NCBI GenBank assembly: GCA_945863605.1
Contig: CAMAZP010000015.1
Location: forward strand, 1-64,000
Source of the DNA: Chitinophaga pinensis
Lineage (GTDB): Bacteria > Bacteroidota > Bacteroidia > Flavobacteriales_D > Crocinitomicaceae
Direction of reading: 5' to 3'
DNA: 64,000 nt
The translations under genes were made by a program, and so were the position numbers. Shown here piece after piece: positions 1-9,017 of the stretch. Under the pieces are notes generated by a model, which worked only from the letters and a program-made list of their open reading frames with translations, ran no database searches and had not been told where the DNA came from. How positions within the stretch are numbered: the stretch's first letter is position 1; each line of letters begins with the position of its first letter.

Positions 1-3000
1 GCAACATCAAATGTTGTAACATTAGTTGTAAATACTTTACCAACAATTGTGGTGACTGCACCAAATAATGGAACATTCTGTGGTACCCAAACTATTACCG
101 CAGCAGGTGCATCTACGTACACGTGGTCTCCATCAAATTTAGTTAGTTCCTCAAGTGGAGCTTCTGTTACTTACGCAGGAACATCCGATGGAACTTTGAC
201 AGTTACTGGGACAGATGTTAATGGATGTGTGAATACCTCAGCTCCTCTTAATATTACCTATACTACACCCGATCCTATATCTTGGACTGCAACTACTCCA
301 TCATTCTGTGGTACAGGAGGAACAACATCAGTTTCTGTAACTTCTGCAACTAACTATACTTACTCCTTGGTAAACAATTCAACAGCAGTTATTAGCGGAT
401 TTACCCCAACATCTTTTAATACAACAGTAACACAAACTTCTGCTTTTTTAGTAACAGGAACAGATCCTGTATCTGGTTGCGTTGCTCAAACGCCAGTACA
501 AATTAATGTTTTCCCTTTACCAACTGCTAACGTAACATCAGATGTTAATGGAGTTTGCCCAGGAACAGCTGCAAATATTAATACAGGACTAGCGGCAGGA
601 AACTTCACAAGCACCTCAATTCCTTTTGCAGCATTAACTGCACCAGGAAATGCAGTGACTTTAGTAACAGGAGGAGTTGCAACTCCAACTCCAGACTTAG
701 GTTTTGGATTAGATGATGGTGGTTGGAGTGGTCTTCCACTAGGTTTTAATTTCAACTTCTTTGGAACAAACTATAATACCATTTCAGTTGGAACTAATGG
801 TACAGTGTTCTTCGGTGCTACACCGAACGTTGGAGACTTTACTTTTGTAACATTACCAAGTACTACGGAACCATTTAATATGGTAGCTGTGTTGGCAATG
901 GATAATAACTTAGGAAACGTTACTGGTGGTACGATAAAATACTGGACAGAAGGATTAGCTCCAAATAGAAAATTTGTTGTAAGTTACGAAAATGTTCAAG
1001 AATTTGGTGCAACTGAAACAAGCACAGCTCAAGCTATTTTTTACGAAACAACTGGTGAAATTGAAGTTCATGTTACATCATCAACAAATATTGATAGAAA
1101 TAAATTAATAGGAGTTAATAATGGAGATGGAACAATTGGTGTATTGGCTTACGCATCAGGGACTACTGCTTCTGCTACAAACCCGATAGCAAACCCGATA
1201 GCATTCCGTTTTTCGCCACCAGCAAATTATACAACAGTTTGGACAGCAACCAATACCCAAGGAACAACAACAATTGCTTCAGGAACAAATATCTTTACTC
1301 AAGCTGTTACTCCAACAGAAACAACTGTTTATTCAGTTTCTTACACAAATCAAAATACAGGTTGTACAAATGCACCAGGTACAGCTGATGTTACTATTAA
1401 CATTCTAGGAAATATAGCTCCAACTGGAGTTATTGCTTCAACATCTGATTCAATAGTTTGTCCAAATGTTAATTTTAACTTGTCAACCAACTATACAGGA
1501 AGCACAAATGGTTTAACTTTTCAATGGCAAGTTTCTACAAATGGTGTAGACTATAATGACATTACAGGTGCAACTTCTTCAACTTTAACAGTATCACAAA
1601 CTGTAAATTCTGAATACCGTTTACAAATCACATCATGTGGAGGAACACCTGAAAACACAAGTATTATTGCTGTTACAATGGATAGTCCAACAAACTGTTA
1701 TTGTACACCGGTTTATACATCAGGTACTTCTGCTGGTGATTTAATATCAAATGTTGAAATAGTTGGAACAACTTTAGCAAATAACACTGGATTTTTAGCA
1801 GGTGGACCGTCTTACACTTTCTATACAGGACAAGCTAATTATACTGCAACACTTACACCTTCAACATCTTATAATTTAAATATATCTACTGGTGAGTGGG
1901 GTGATCAAGGCTATGCAGCTTGGATTGACTATAATGATGATGGTGTTTTTGATGCAACAGAATTAGTAGGTGCTACAAATGGTGTTATAGGATCTGGATT
2001 TACACCAGGTGTTGTTAATGATTCATCATCTTTTGTAATTGCATTAGCATGTACACCTCCAGCTGGACTTCATAGAATGAGAATTAGAGGAGTATATTTT
2101 GAAGATGGACAATTAATTGATCCATGTTCTACTTATTCATATGGTGAAACAGAAGATTATTTAATTACAATCGCTCCAGCACCAACCTGTCCTTCACCAG
2201 GACAATTAACACCAGGGAGTTCAACAACTACAAGTGCTAATGTTATTTGGCAATTAGGTTGTTCAACTGCGTCAGAATTTGATTTTGAATACGGACCAGT
2301 AGGATTCACTCAAGGTACAGGTACATTAATTACAAACCAAACAGCATCAATAAACTATAATTTAACTGGCTTAACTCCAAATAGTTCTTATGATGTTTAT
2401 TTCAGAGCCAATTGTGGTAATGGGGATGTAAGTGCTTGGTCAGTTCCAGTTACTGTCTCTACACTATGTGCACCTATATCACTTTTAAACCCAGGAGCTC
2501 AAATCGTTTGTGACTCTTTAGTTCTACCTACAATTGCAGAGCTAACGCCTTCAAATAATGCTGGTTTGGTATTGAGTTACAGAACACAACCAAATGGTGC
2601 AGGCACAGTAATTACAGGAAACATAACAACAACTCAAACAGTTTATATATATGGAGTTGCTGGTTCATGTTCAGCTAATGAAAGTTTCTTAGTAACAGTA
2701 AACAATAGTTCAACATCAACAACTAATGTCACTCAGTGTACTTCATTCACTTGGACCAATAACGTAACATACACAAGTTCAGGTTCTTACAATCAAACAT
2801 TAGTAAATTCTGTAGGATGTGATTCTATTGCTACGTTGAATTTAACTATTACTCAGCCAACAACTTCAACGTTAAATGAGGTAGCTTGTCAAACATTCAC
2901 GTTAAACAACCAAACATATACTGTTTCTGGAACATATGTTCAAACATTAACTAATGCAGTAGGTTGTGATTCTGTGGTTACTTTAAACTTAACAATTGGT

Positions 3001-3918
3001 CAACCTGATGCTGTTACAATAACAGAAGTTGCTTGTGATTCGTTCACATGGAATGGTACTACCTATACAAATACAGGTATATACGTTGATACCCTAACGA
3101 ATTCAATAGGTTGTGATTCTGTTGTAACGTTAAATTTAACGATAAATAATACAAGTTCATCTAGTACAGTTGTCTCTGAATGTGCATTTTATCTATGGAA
3201 TGGCACAACTTATACACAAACTGGAACCTATACATTCACTGCTCAAAATGCTGCAGGATGTGATTCAATAGCAACCCTAAACTTGACTATTGGAAATAAC
3301 AGTTCAACTACAACAGCTTCAACATGTGATTCTTTCACGTGGACTAATGGTACAACATATACTACATCTGGTACATATACGCAGACATTGACAAATGCAA
3401 TAGGTTGTGATTCTATAGTTACCTTGAACTTAACTATCAATATAACTCCAACAGCTACAGCAACAGATAATGGAAATGGAACATTAACAGCATCAAGTGG
3501 TACTACCTACCAATGGATTGATTGTGCTACAAACACTCCAATCACAGGAGCGACTAATGCTACTTACTCAGCACAAGTTAATGGATCTTATGCTGTAACA
3601 GTAACCAATGCTAGTAATTGTTCTGCAACATCAACATGTGTTGTTATTGATTATATCGGGTTGGATGAAAACAATTTAAGCTTTAACGTTTATCCTAATC
3701 CTACAACAGGTGAAATCAATATAGCAATTGATCAAACATTTGCAAACTATGATGTAACTGTTGAAGATATGAACGGAAGAGCAGTTGCTAATTTCGGTTC
3801 ATTGATTAATGGTAACGGTGTGTACTCTTTAGATTTATCAAATGTGGTAACGGGTGTTTACTTCATCAAACTTAAAAATGAGTTAGAAGAGAGAACAGTA
3901 AGAATTATCAAACAATAA
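1..3918 (+). CDS. Giant secreted T9SS type A cargo protein (5' end outside window)
   Basis: The reading frame is open from base 1, so the gene begins upstream; the GTG at 49 is internal, not a start. The visible 1305 codons are Thr/Ser/Asn-rich beta-sandwich sequence. A GEVED-like domain lies at about nt 1696-2175 (YCTPVY near its start, ETEDYLITI at its end). A fibronectin type III-like domain covers about 2184-2466, five Cys-containing repeats cover 2701-3441, and the end (about 3660-3915) is a T9SS type A sorting domain (VYPNPTTGE ... GVYFIKL). By family knowledge this is exported by the type IX secretion system and attached to or released from the surface; adhesion is inference. A strong terminator follows directly. 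Confidence 0.9.
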   Translation, partial: ATSNVVTLVVNTLPTIVVTAPNNGTFCGTQTITAAGASTYTWSPSNLVSSSSGASVTYAGTSDGTLTVTGTDVNGCVNTSAPLNITYTTPDPISWTATTPSFCGTGGTTSVSVTSATNYTYSLVNNSTAVISGFTPTSFNTTVTQTSAFLVTGTDPVSGCVAQTPVQINVFPLPTANVTSDVNGVCPGTAANINTGLAAGNFTSTSIPFAALTAPGNAVTLVTGGVATPTPDLGFGLDDGGWSGLPLGFNFNFFGTNYNTISVGTNGTVFFGATPNVGDFTFVTLPSTTEPFNMVAVLAMDNNLGNVTGGTIKYWTEGLAPNRKFVVSYENVQEFGATETSTAQAIFYETTGEIEVHVTSSTNIDRNKLIGVNNGDGTIGVLAYASGTTASATNPIANPIAFRFSPPANYTTVWTATNTQGTTTIASGTNIFTQAVTPTETTVYSVSYTNQNTGCTNAPGTADVTINILGNIAPTGVIASTSDSIVCPNVNFNLSTNYTGSTNGLTFQWQVSTNGVDYNDITGATSSTLTVSQTVNSEYRLQITSCGGTPENTSIIAVTMDSPTNCYCTPVYTSGTSAGDLISNVEIVGTTLANNTGFLAGGPSYTFYTGQANYTATLTPSTSYNLNISTGEWGDQGYAAWIDYNDDGVFDATELVGATNGVIGSGFTPGVVNDSSSFVIALACTPPAGLHRMRIRGVYFEDGQLIDPCSTYSYGETEDYLITIAPAPTCPSPGQLTPGSSTTTSANVIWQLGCSTASEFDFEYGPVGFTQGTGTLITNQTASINYNLTGLTPNSSYDVYFRANCGNGDVSAWSVPVTVSTLCAPISLLNPGAQIVCDSLVLPTIAELTPSNNAGLVLSYRTQPNGAGTVITGNITTTQTVYIYGVAGSCSANESFLVTVNNSSTSTTNVTQCTSFTWTNNVTYTSSGSYNQTLVNSVGCDSIATLNLTITQPTTSTLNEVACQTFTLNNQTYTVSGTYVQTLTNAVGCDSVVTLNLTIGQPDAVTITEVACDSFTWNGTTYTNTGIYVDTLTNSIGCDSVVTLNLTINNTSSSSTVVSECAFYLWNGTTYTQTGTYTFTAQNAAGCDSIATLNLTIGNNSSTTTASTCDSFTWTNGTTYTTSGTYTQTLTNAIGCDSIVTLNLTINITPTATATDNGNGTLTASSGTTYQWIDCATNTPITGATNATYSAQVNGSYAVTVTNASNCSATSTCVVIDYIGLDENNLSFNVYPNPTTGEINIAIDQTFANYDVTVEDMNGRAVANFGSLINGNGVYSLDLSNVVTGVYFIKLKNELEERTVRIIKQ
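2701..3441 (+). repeat. Five tandem ~49-residue protein repeats inside the T9SS cargo gene
   Basis: Five consecutive units share the pattern C-x-(S/T)F-T-(W/L) ... TYT-x-(S/T)G-(S/T/I)Y ... GCDS(I/V)xTLNLTI. The DNA copies have diverged at many positions while the protein pattern is kept, as expected of old repeats held by selection. Each unit carries two cysteines, one near its start and one in GCDS, which could pair. The fourth unit (FYLWNGTTY) is the most divergent. Confidence 0.85.
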
Positions 3919-3935
3919 TAAATCTTAACTTTTAG

Positions 3936-3968
3936 AAAAGAGGCTAACAATGTTAGCCTCTTTTTTTT
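3936..3968 (+). terminator. Rho-independent terminator after the T9SS cargo gene
   Basis: A perfect 9-bp stem GAGGCTAAC/GTTAGCCTC (3940-3948 with 3952-3960) and 3-nt loop is followed by eight T residues. Flanking AAAA/TTTT extends the stem to 13 bp, so the hairpin may work in both directions. It lies 18 bp after the TAA stop. Confidence 0.9.
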
Positions 3969-4002
3969 GCGCTAACATTTTTCAATTGATTATTTTTATA
4001 GC

Positions 4003-5139
4003 ATGAATTTAACATCTAAATTACCTAAAATTGGAACGACCATTTTTACGGTTATGTCTAAAATGTCAGTAGATTATAATGCAATAAATTTATCTCAAGG
4101 ATTTCCGAATTTTCCAATAGATCCTATTCTTGTTGATTTGCTTAAACAAAAAGCAAGCGACAATATTCATCAATATAATCCAATGGCTGGAAATCCACTA
4201 TTAATGAATGAAATAGGATTATTGATTGAAAAATCATATCAACGTGAACTTTATATCGAAAACGAATTACTGATAACAGCCGGAGCAACGCAAGCAATTT
4301 TTACAACCATACAAGCGCTTGTTGAAACAGGAGAAGAGGTAGTTATTTTAGACCCAAGTTATGATTGCTATGAGGCACCAATAATTTTGGCTGGAGGAAT
4401 TCCAAAACGAATTTCGTTAAACGATGATTTTTTGCCAGATTGGGACTTAATTAATTCAAGTGTAAATGAGAAAACCAAATTGATTATTACAAATAATCCA
4501 CACAACCCAAGTGGACGAATTTGGAATGTAAGTGATATGAAAGAACTAGAAAACTTGTTACATAGGTTTCCAAAATTATTAGTTCTTTCAGATGAAGTTT
4601 ATGAGTACATTACCTTTGAACAAAATCATCTTTCTGTTCATTCAAATGAATTTTTAAGAAGTCGTTCAATTGTCGTATCATCATTTGGAAAAACTTTTCA
4701 TATTACTGGTTGGAAAATTGGGTATTTGGTCGCGCCAGAATTTATTATGAATGAAATCAAAAAAGTGCATCAATTTTTAGTTTTCTGTGTGAATAGTGTA
4801 GCACAAAATGTGCTGGCAGATTATTTGCCTTTAGTTAAAACAGAAAATTTGGGCTACTTTTATCAAGAAAAAAGAGATTTTTTCAAAGAAAGAATGCGAT
4901 CAAGTCGATTTGAATTGCTGCCTTGCGAAGGCACTTATTTTCAACTAGCTTCTTATCATAAAATTACGATTGAATCAGATATAGATTTTACAAAAAGATT
5001 AGTAACTGAATTTGGGGTAGCATCAATTCCTCTTTCTGTTTTTAACAATGACAATGCAGATAGAAAACTAGTACGTTTTTGCTTTGCTAAAGATAATGAA
5101 ACATTAATTCAAGCAACAGATAGATTATGCAAGATTTAA
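4003..5139 (+). CDS. Methionine/aromatic aminotransferase, YbdL-type (fold type I PLP enzyme)
   Basis: A 378-residue class I/II aminotransferase. Visible motifs are SQGFPNFP near residue 31, NNPHNPSGRIW (164-174), SDEVYE (196-201) with the PLP-binding Asp197, and SSFGKTFHITGWKIGY with Schiff-base Lys230. The GFPNFP start and overall pattern fit the YbdL/kynurenine-oxoglutarate transaminase group, which prefers methionine, phenylalanine and similar amino acids with a 2-oxo acid. The next gene, an omega-amidase, overlaps its end by 13 bp, so the two are cotranscribed and probably work together. Substrate preference is inferred from family and pairing, not from residues specific to methionine. 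Confidence 0.85.
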   Translation: MNLTSKLPKIGTTIFTVMSKMSVDYNAINLSQGFPNFPIDPILVDLLKQKASDNIHQYNPMAGNPLLMNEIGLLIEKSYQRELYIENELLITAGATQAIFTTIQALVETGEEVVILDPSYDCYEAPIILAGGIPKRISLNDDFLPDWDLINSSVNEKTKLIITNNPHNPSGRIWNVSDMKELENLLHRFPKLLVLSDEVYEYITFEQNHLSVHSNEFLRSRSIVVSSFGKTFHITGWKIGYLVAPEFIMNEIKKVHQFLVFCVNSVAQNVLADYLPLVKTENLGYFYQEKRDFFKERMRSSRFELLPCEGTYFQLASYHKITIESDIDFTKRLVTEFGVASIPLSVFNNDNADRKLVRFCFAKDNETLIQATDRLCKI

Positions 5140-5894
5140 CAGTTACGCTTGTTCAAGCAAATCAAATTTGGGAAGAGAAAGAGGCGAATTATCGAAACTA
5201 TTCTAACATATTAAAATCCATTAAACAACCCACTGATTTGATAATTCTCCCAGAAATGTTTGATACTGGGTTTTCAATGAACATTCAATTAGCTGAAACT
5301 TGGGAAAAAAATGCTTCTCTTGATTATTTATTAGAACTTGCCGCTGAGTATAATGCAGCAATTTATACATCCATGATGGTAAAAATTAATGATACAATTT
5401 TCAATAGAGGTGTTTTTATTTTTCCAACAGGCAAAATAGAAACTTATGATAAACGAAAATCTTTCAACTTGGGAGGAGAAGACAAGTATTATACACCTGG
5501 AAATACTGAAACGATTGTAAATTTTCGTGATTGGAAAATAAATCTTCAAATTTGTTATGATTTAAGATTTCCTGAAATAGCCCGAAATTATGAAATAGTT
5601 GGAATACCAAAATACGATTTATTACTTTACGTTGCAAATTGGCCAACAACTCGAATTGAACATTGGAATATATTATTAAAAGCAAGAGCAATTGAAAATC
5701 AATCTTATGTTATAGGCGTCAATAGATTTGGTCAAGATGGGCATAATTTGTTGTATAGTGGAAATTCATCAATTATAGATCCATTAGGTAAAATTGAATG
5801 TAAATTAGAAAATCAAATGATTTTCACGAGCACTCTTTCGAAATTAACGTTAATCAACACAAGAATATCTTTACCTTTCCTTAAAGATTATTAG
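5127..5894 (+). CDS. Carbon-nitrogen hydrolase, probable omega-amidase (YafV/Nit2 type)
   Basis: A 255-residue nitrilase-superfamily protein with the full catalytic triad: Glu43 (LPEMFDTGF), Lys109 (YDKRKSF) and Cys143 (QICYDLRFPE). The YDLRFPE context is typical of the omega-amidase branch, which hydrolyses 2-oxoglutaramate and 2-oxosuccinamate. It starts inside the end of the aminotransferase gene (ATG at 5127, upstream stop at 5139). Known YbdL/YafV-like pairs use glutamine as amino donor and then destroy the 2-oxoglutaramate product, pulling transamination forward; assigning that job here is inference from the pair. Confidence 0.85.
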   Translation: MQDLTVTLVQANQIWEEKEANYRNYSNILKSIKQPTDLIILPEMFDTGFSMNIQLAETWEKNASLDYLLELAAEYNAAIYTSMMVKINDTIFNRGVFIFPTGKIETYDKRKSFNLGGEDKYYTPGNTETIVNFRDWKINLQICYDLRFPEIARNYEIVGIPKYDLLLYVANWPTTRIEHWNILLKARAIENQSYVIGVNRFGQDGHNLLYSGNSSIIDPLGKIECKLENQMIFTSTLSKLTLINTRISLPFLKDY

Positions 5895-5914
5895 TATAAA
5901 TAATCTTTAAGTTG

Positions 5915-5922
5915 TATATTTG
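5915..5922 (+). promoter_or_regulatory. Candidate -7 element of a Bacteroidota promoter
   Basis: TATATTTG matches the Bacteroidota -7 consensus TAnnTTTG and lies 22 nt before the ATG of the T9SS protein at 5945. No clear TTG is seen at the usual -33 spacing, so support is the single box plus its position. Confidence 0.45.
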
Positions 5923-5944
5923 AAAATCAATAATAAATCGTAAA

Positions 5945-8515
5945 ATGAAAAAACTAATACTTTCTTTATCTGTATTGGCTGTAACAAGTGTTTTTGCACA
6001 GAAAAACACTCACATACTTAAATCTCAAGATTTAGTAAAATCAGCCCCTAAAACTTCTACCGCTGCTCAGCCAATAGGAAAAATAATGACAACACTATGG
6101 GAAAATGATTTTTCTGATCCTACTAGTTGGACAATTGATAATAGTAGTCAAACAGGTACTGCTTTTGGCTGGAACATTAATACTACTTCAGAAGGTTGGT
6201 GGTCAGCAAATGGAATTAGTGCTAGTGGTACATCTGGTGGCAACAATGCTGAATTAGTAAATGGAAATCCAACAGCTTCACCTGCAACACAAGCATTAGG
6301 TGTTACTTACACTATGACAACAGCACAACCAATTGATGTTGCAACATTAGGAGGTTCTAACCAAGTGTCCATTCAATTCAAACAATTTGGAGCTCGTTTT
6401 AATGACTTGCAAGAAATCCAAATTTCAACGGATGGTACAACATTTACTACTGTTGGAGATAATTTAGATAAAGAAGTACTTTCAGCAGCTGGAGGTTCTG
6501 CCTATCCAAACCCTGACACTAAATTAATTAACCTTGCGACATTTTTAAGTGCAGCGCCAACACAACTATGGATTCGTTTTAGCTGGACAACAAATTTTCC
6601 AGGCTCTGCAACAAATCCTAATGTATGGATAACATACGGCTGGTACATTGATGATGTTAAAATTGTTACTAATCCACAATATGATTTAGCAATAAACACG
6701 AACACTTGGGGAACAGCTGGATTAAATTATTATCAAATTCCAACAACTCAAGTTGCTCCAATTTCATTTTCTTCTAATGTTTTCAATGGTGGATTAAATA
6801 GTTTAACAGGTGCCATTTTAAAAGCAGATGTTTTATCTGGTGCAAATAATGTTTTCGCTGGAACTAGTCCTGCAACGGCCGTACCATCTATCGACACTGC
6901 GACATTAACTGTCTCTACATCATTTACTCCTCCAGCTACTGTGGCGAGCTACACGCTAAAAAGAAAATTAATACTTGGTTACCTGCCTAACGGACAAATA
7001 CTAACCGGTGCATTATCAAATAGTGGTGATGGATATGTCACAGGAAACAATATTGCAACTACTGGAGGTTCTGGAACGGGTGCAACTGTTGATATTACTG
7101 CTTCAATTGCTGGTATAGTTGGTAGTGGAAATCTTTCTGCTGCAGGAACTAGTTACACAACATCTTCAGGAGTTGCTACAACTGGTGGAACAGGAACAGG
7201 TTTAACACTTGATATTACAGCAGAAACAATAGGTGAGGCATTAATGATTGATACAATAACTACCGGATTAAATTACGTTGATTCTATTGGTGCTCCTACC
7301 CTAGCAATAGTTGGTACAGGAACTGGATTAACTGTTGGTTATTCTACAGTAAATGGATCAATAGATTCTTTGTATGTTGTAAATGGTGGTAGTGGATACC
7401 AAATAAATGATACTATTCAAATTTTAGCAGGCGATAGCACTGCAACTTTTATTATTGATTCGGTTTCATTAGGTCAGATACTAACAGCAACAATCGCAAC
7501 AGCGGGTACAGGATATACAGCTGGATATGTTGTAACTATATCTACAGGTAATGGAGATGCTACTTTTACTATTAATACTGTTTCAACAGCAACAATAACT
7601 TCAGCAATATTGAATTCTGCTGGTACAGGTTATTCGGTTGGTGATGTTTTAACTATTAATGGAGGAGTTGGAGCTACATACACAGTTGCTACAGTTACAA
7701 ACAATACAGAAATCACTGATGAAGTTGCTACTAACAATACAATTCCTGACCTGACTTTCGGAATAACAAATAATATTTATGCACGAGACAACAGTGTATT
7801 TGCAGGAAGTACGTCAAATGGTACTGATGGCTTTGAAGTTGGTAATTTATATGATATTTGGGCAGATCAAGAATTAAAAGGTATCAGTGTACGTTTAGCG
7901 GGTGGTACCAATGGAACTACTGTTGGAACAGAAATTTATGCTAAAATTTATTCTATCGATCAAACTGGAGAATTTGCTTTCTTAGAAGAAACAGCTCCAC
8001 TGGTTGTAGCTAATAATAACCTTAATACTATCTTAAACATGGTTTTATTAAACCCAACTACACTATCAGCAGGTCAAACTTATTTAGCTGTTGTTGGTTC
8101 GTTTGATGGAGGATTGAGAGTATCTAATGCTGGTAGTTCTGAAGAACAAACCTCTTTTTTATATGACGTCCCTACTGACACTTGGTTCTTTACAACTTCA
8201 ACTCCAGTTGTACGTTTGAATTTTGATCCAATTTTAAATATAAATGAGAACTCTTTACAAGTTACCAATGCGTCAATTTATCCTAATCCAACAGCAACAA
8301 GTTCAACTGTTGAGTTTAATTTGACAGATGCATCCGAAGCAACAATTTCTGTTACAGATTTATCTGGTAAAATTGTTTCTGAAAGAAATTTAGGTCAATT
8401 AAATGCAGGTGTAAATTCTACTGATATTAATACGTCTTCTTTTAATGCTGGTATTTACTACGTGACCATCGCTTCTAATGGAAGTTTATTAACTAAAAAA
8501 TTAATCAAGAATTAA
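5945..8515 (+). CDS. Secreted T9SS type A cargo protein with glycine-rich GxGY repeats
   Basis: An 856-residue protein with a clear signal peptide (MKKLILSLSVLAVTSVFAQ). The N-terminal third resembles a choice-of-anchor J/MAM-like beta sandwich (LWENDFSDPTSWT, then strands containing ISTDGTTF). Roughly nt 7010-7700 encodes several Gly-rich modules of the form GxGYxxGDxLxIxGG, then another beta domain. The last ~85 residues are a T9SS type A sorting domain (IYPNPTA ... GIYYVTI ... KKLIKN). Localisation outside the outer membrane follows from the sorting domain; the biochemical role is not recognisable. It stands alone between a -7 box and a terminator. Confidence 0.88.
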   Translation: MKKLILSLSVLAVTSVFAQKNTHILKSQDLVKSAPKTSTAAQPIGKIMTTLWENDFSDPTSWTIDNSSQTGTAFGWNINTTSEGWWSANGISASGTSGGNNAELVNGNPTASPATQALGVTYTMTTAQPIDVATLGGSNQVSIQFKQFGARFNDLQEIQISTDGTTFTTVGDNLDKEVLSAAGGSAYPNPDTKLINLATFLSAAPTQLWIRFSWTTNFPGSATNPNVWITYGWYIDDVKIVTNPQYDLAINTNTWGTAGLNYYQIPTTQVAPISFSSNVFNGGLNSLTGAILKADVLSGANNVFAGTSPATAVPSIDTATLTVSTSFTPPATVASYTLKRKLILGYLPNGQILTGALSNSGDGYVTGNNIATTGGSGTGATVDITASIAGIVGSGNLSAAGTSYTTSSGVATTGGTGTGLTLDITAETIGEALMIDTITTGLNYVDSIGAPTLAIVGTGTGLTVGYSTVNGSIDSLYVVNGGSGYQINDTIQILAGDSTATFIIDSVSLGQILTATIATAGTGYTAGYVVTISTGNGDATFTINTVSTATITSAILNSAGTGYSVGDVLTINGGVGATYTVATVTNNTEITDEVATNNTIPDLTFGITNNIYARDNSVFAGSTSNGTDGFEVGNLYDIWADQELKGISVRLAGGTNGTTVGTEIYAKIYSIDQTGEFAFLEETAPLVVANNNLNTILNMVLLNPTTLSAGQTYLAVVGSFDGGLRVSNAGSSEEQTSFLYDVPTDTWFFTTSTPVVRLNFDPILNINENSLQVTNASIYPNPTATSSTVEFNLTDASEATISVTDLSGKIVSERNLGQLNAGVNSTDINTSSFNAGIYYVTIASNGSLLTKKLIKN

Positions 8516-8536
8516 TCAGATTCTGAAGTAACTTTG

Positions 8537-8562
8537 AAAAGCCGGTGTAAGCCGGCTTTTTT
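8537..8562 (+). terminator. Rho-independent terminator
   Basis: AAAAGCCGG (8537-8545), 6-nt loop, CCGGCTTTT (8552-8560) and further T residues form a 9-bp stem with a U tail, 21 bp after the stop of the T9SS protein. Confidence 0.88.
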
Positions 8563-8571
8563 ATTGAAGCA

Positions 8572-9006
8572 ATGTTTGATATTGAATACGGTTTTATTGG
8601 GCTTTTTATAACCTGCTTTTTGGCAGCTACGGTGCTGCCTGTTGCATCAGAATTATTCTTAGGAACTATTTTATCAATGGGATATGACCCCATTTTATCG
8701 TTGATTATTGCAACTACGGGAAATACATTGGGTGGATGGCTTAATTATGGAATTGGTTATTTGGGAAAACCAGAATGGTTGACAAAAGTTGGTGCAACAA
8801 AAGAAAAAATTGGAAATTGGAAACAAAAAATAAATCAGTACGGTGTTTGGTTAGCTTTAATTTCTTGGATGCCTTTTGTTGGTGATGTTATTGGAATTGC
8901 ATTAGGGTTTTTCAGAGTAAATTTATTGCTAAGCTTTTTGTTTATTGCTATTGGTAAATTCATTCGCTATTTTGTGATAATTCTTATTTTTTTGTATTTT
9001 AATTAA
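8572..9006 (+). CDS. Small DedA/VTT-related membrane protein (YqaA-like)
   Basis: A 144-residue hydrophobic protein with about four membrane segments. It has the short VTT/DedA pattern: an acidic ATVLPVASELFLG stretch near residues 19-31, TGNTLGGWLNYGIGYL, then WMPFVGDVIGIALGFFRV near residues 103-120. This matches the YqaA subgroup of the SNARE-associated/DedA superfamily, thought to move lipids or act in envelope homeostasis; the exact substrate is unknown. It begins only 10 bp after the preceding terminator, so it needs its own promoter, but no TAnnTTTG box is visible there. Its end faces recF. Confidence 0.75.
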   Translation: MFDIEYGFIGLFITCFLAATVLPVASELFLGTILSMGYDPILSLIIATTGNTLGGWLNYGIGYLGKPEWLTKVGATKEKIGNWKQKINQYGVWLALISWMPFVGDVIGIALGFFRVNLLLSFLFIAIGKFIRYFVIILIFLYFN

Positions 9007-9017
9007 TTACTATAGTT

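Noticed and set aside
49-51. GTG at 49 as the start of the first gene
   Set aside because: The frame is open back to base 1 with similar sequence, so the gene starts outside the window.
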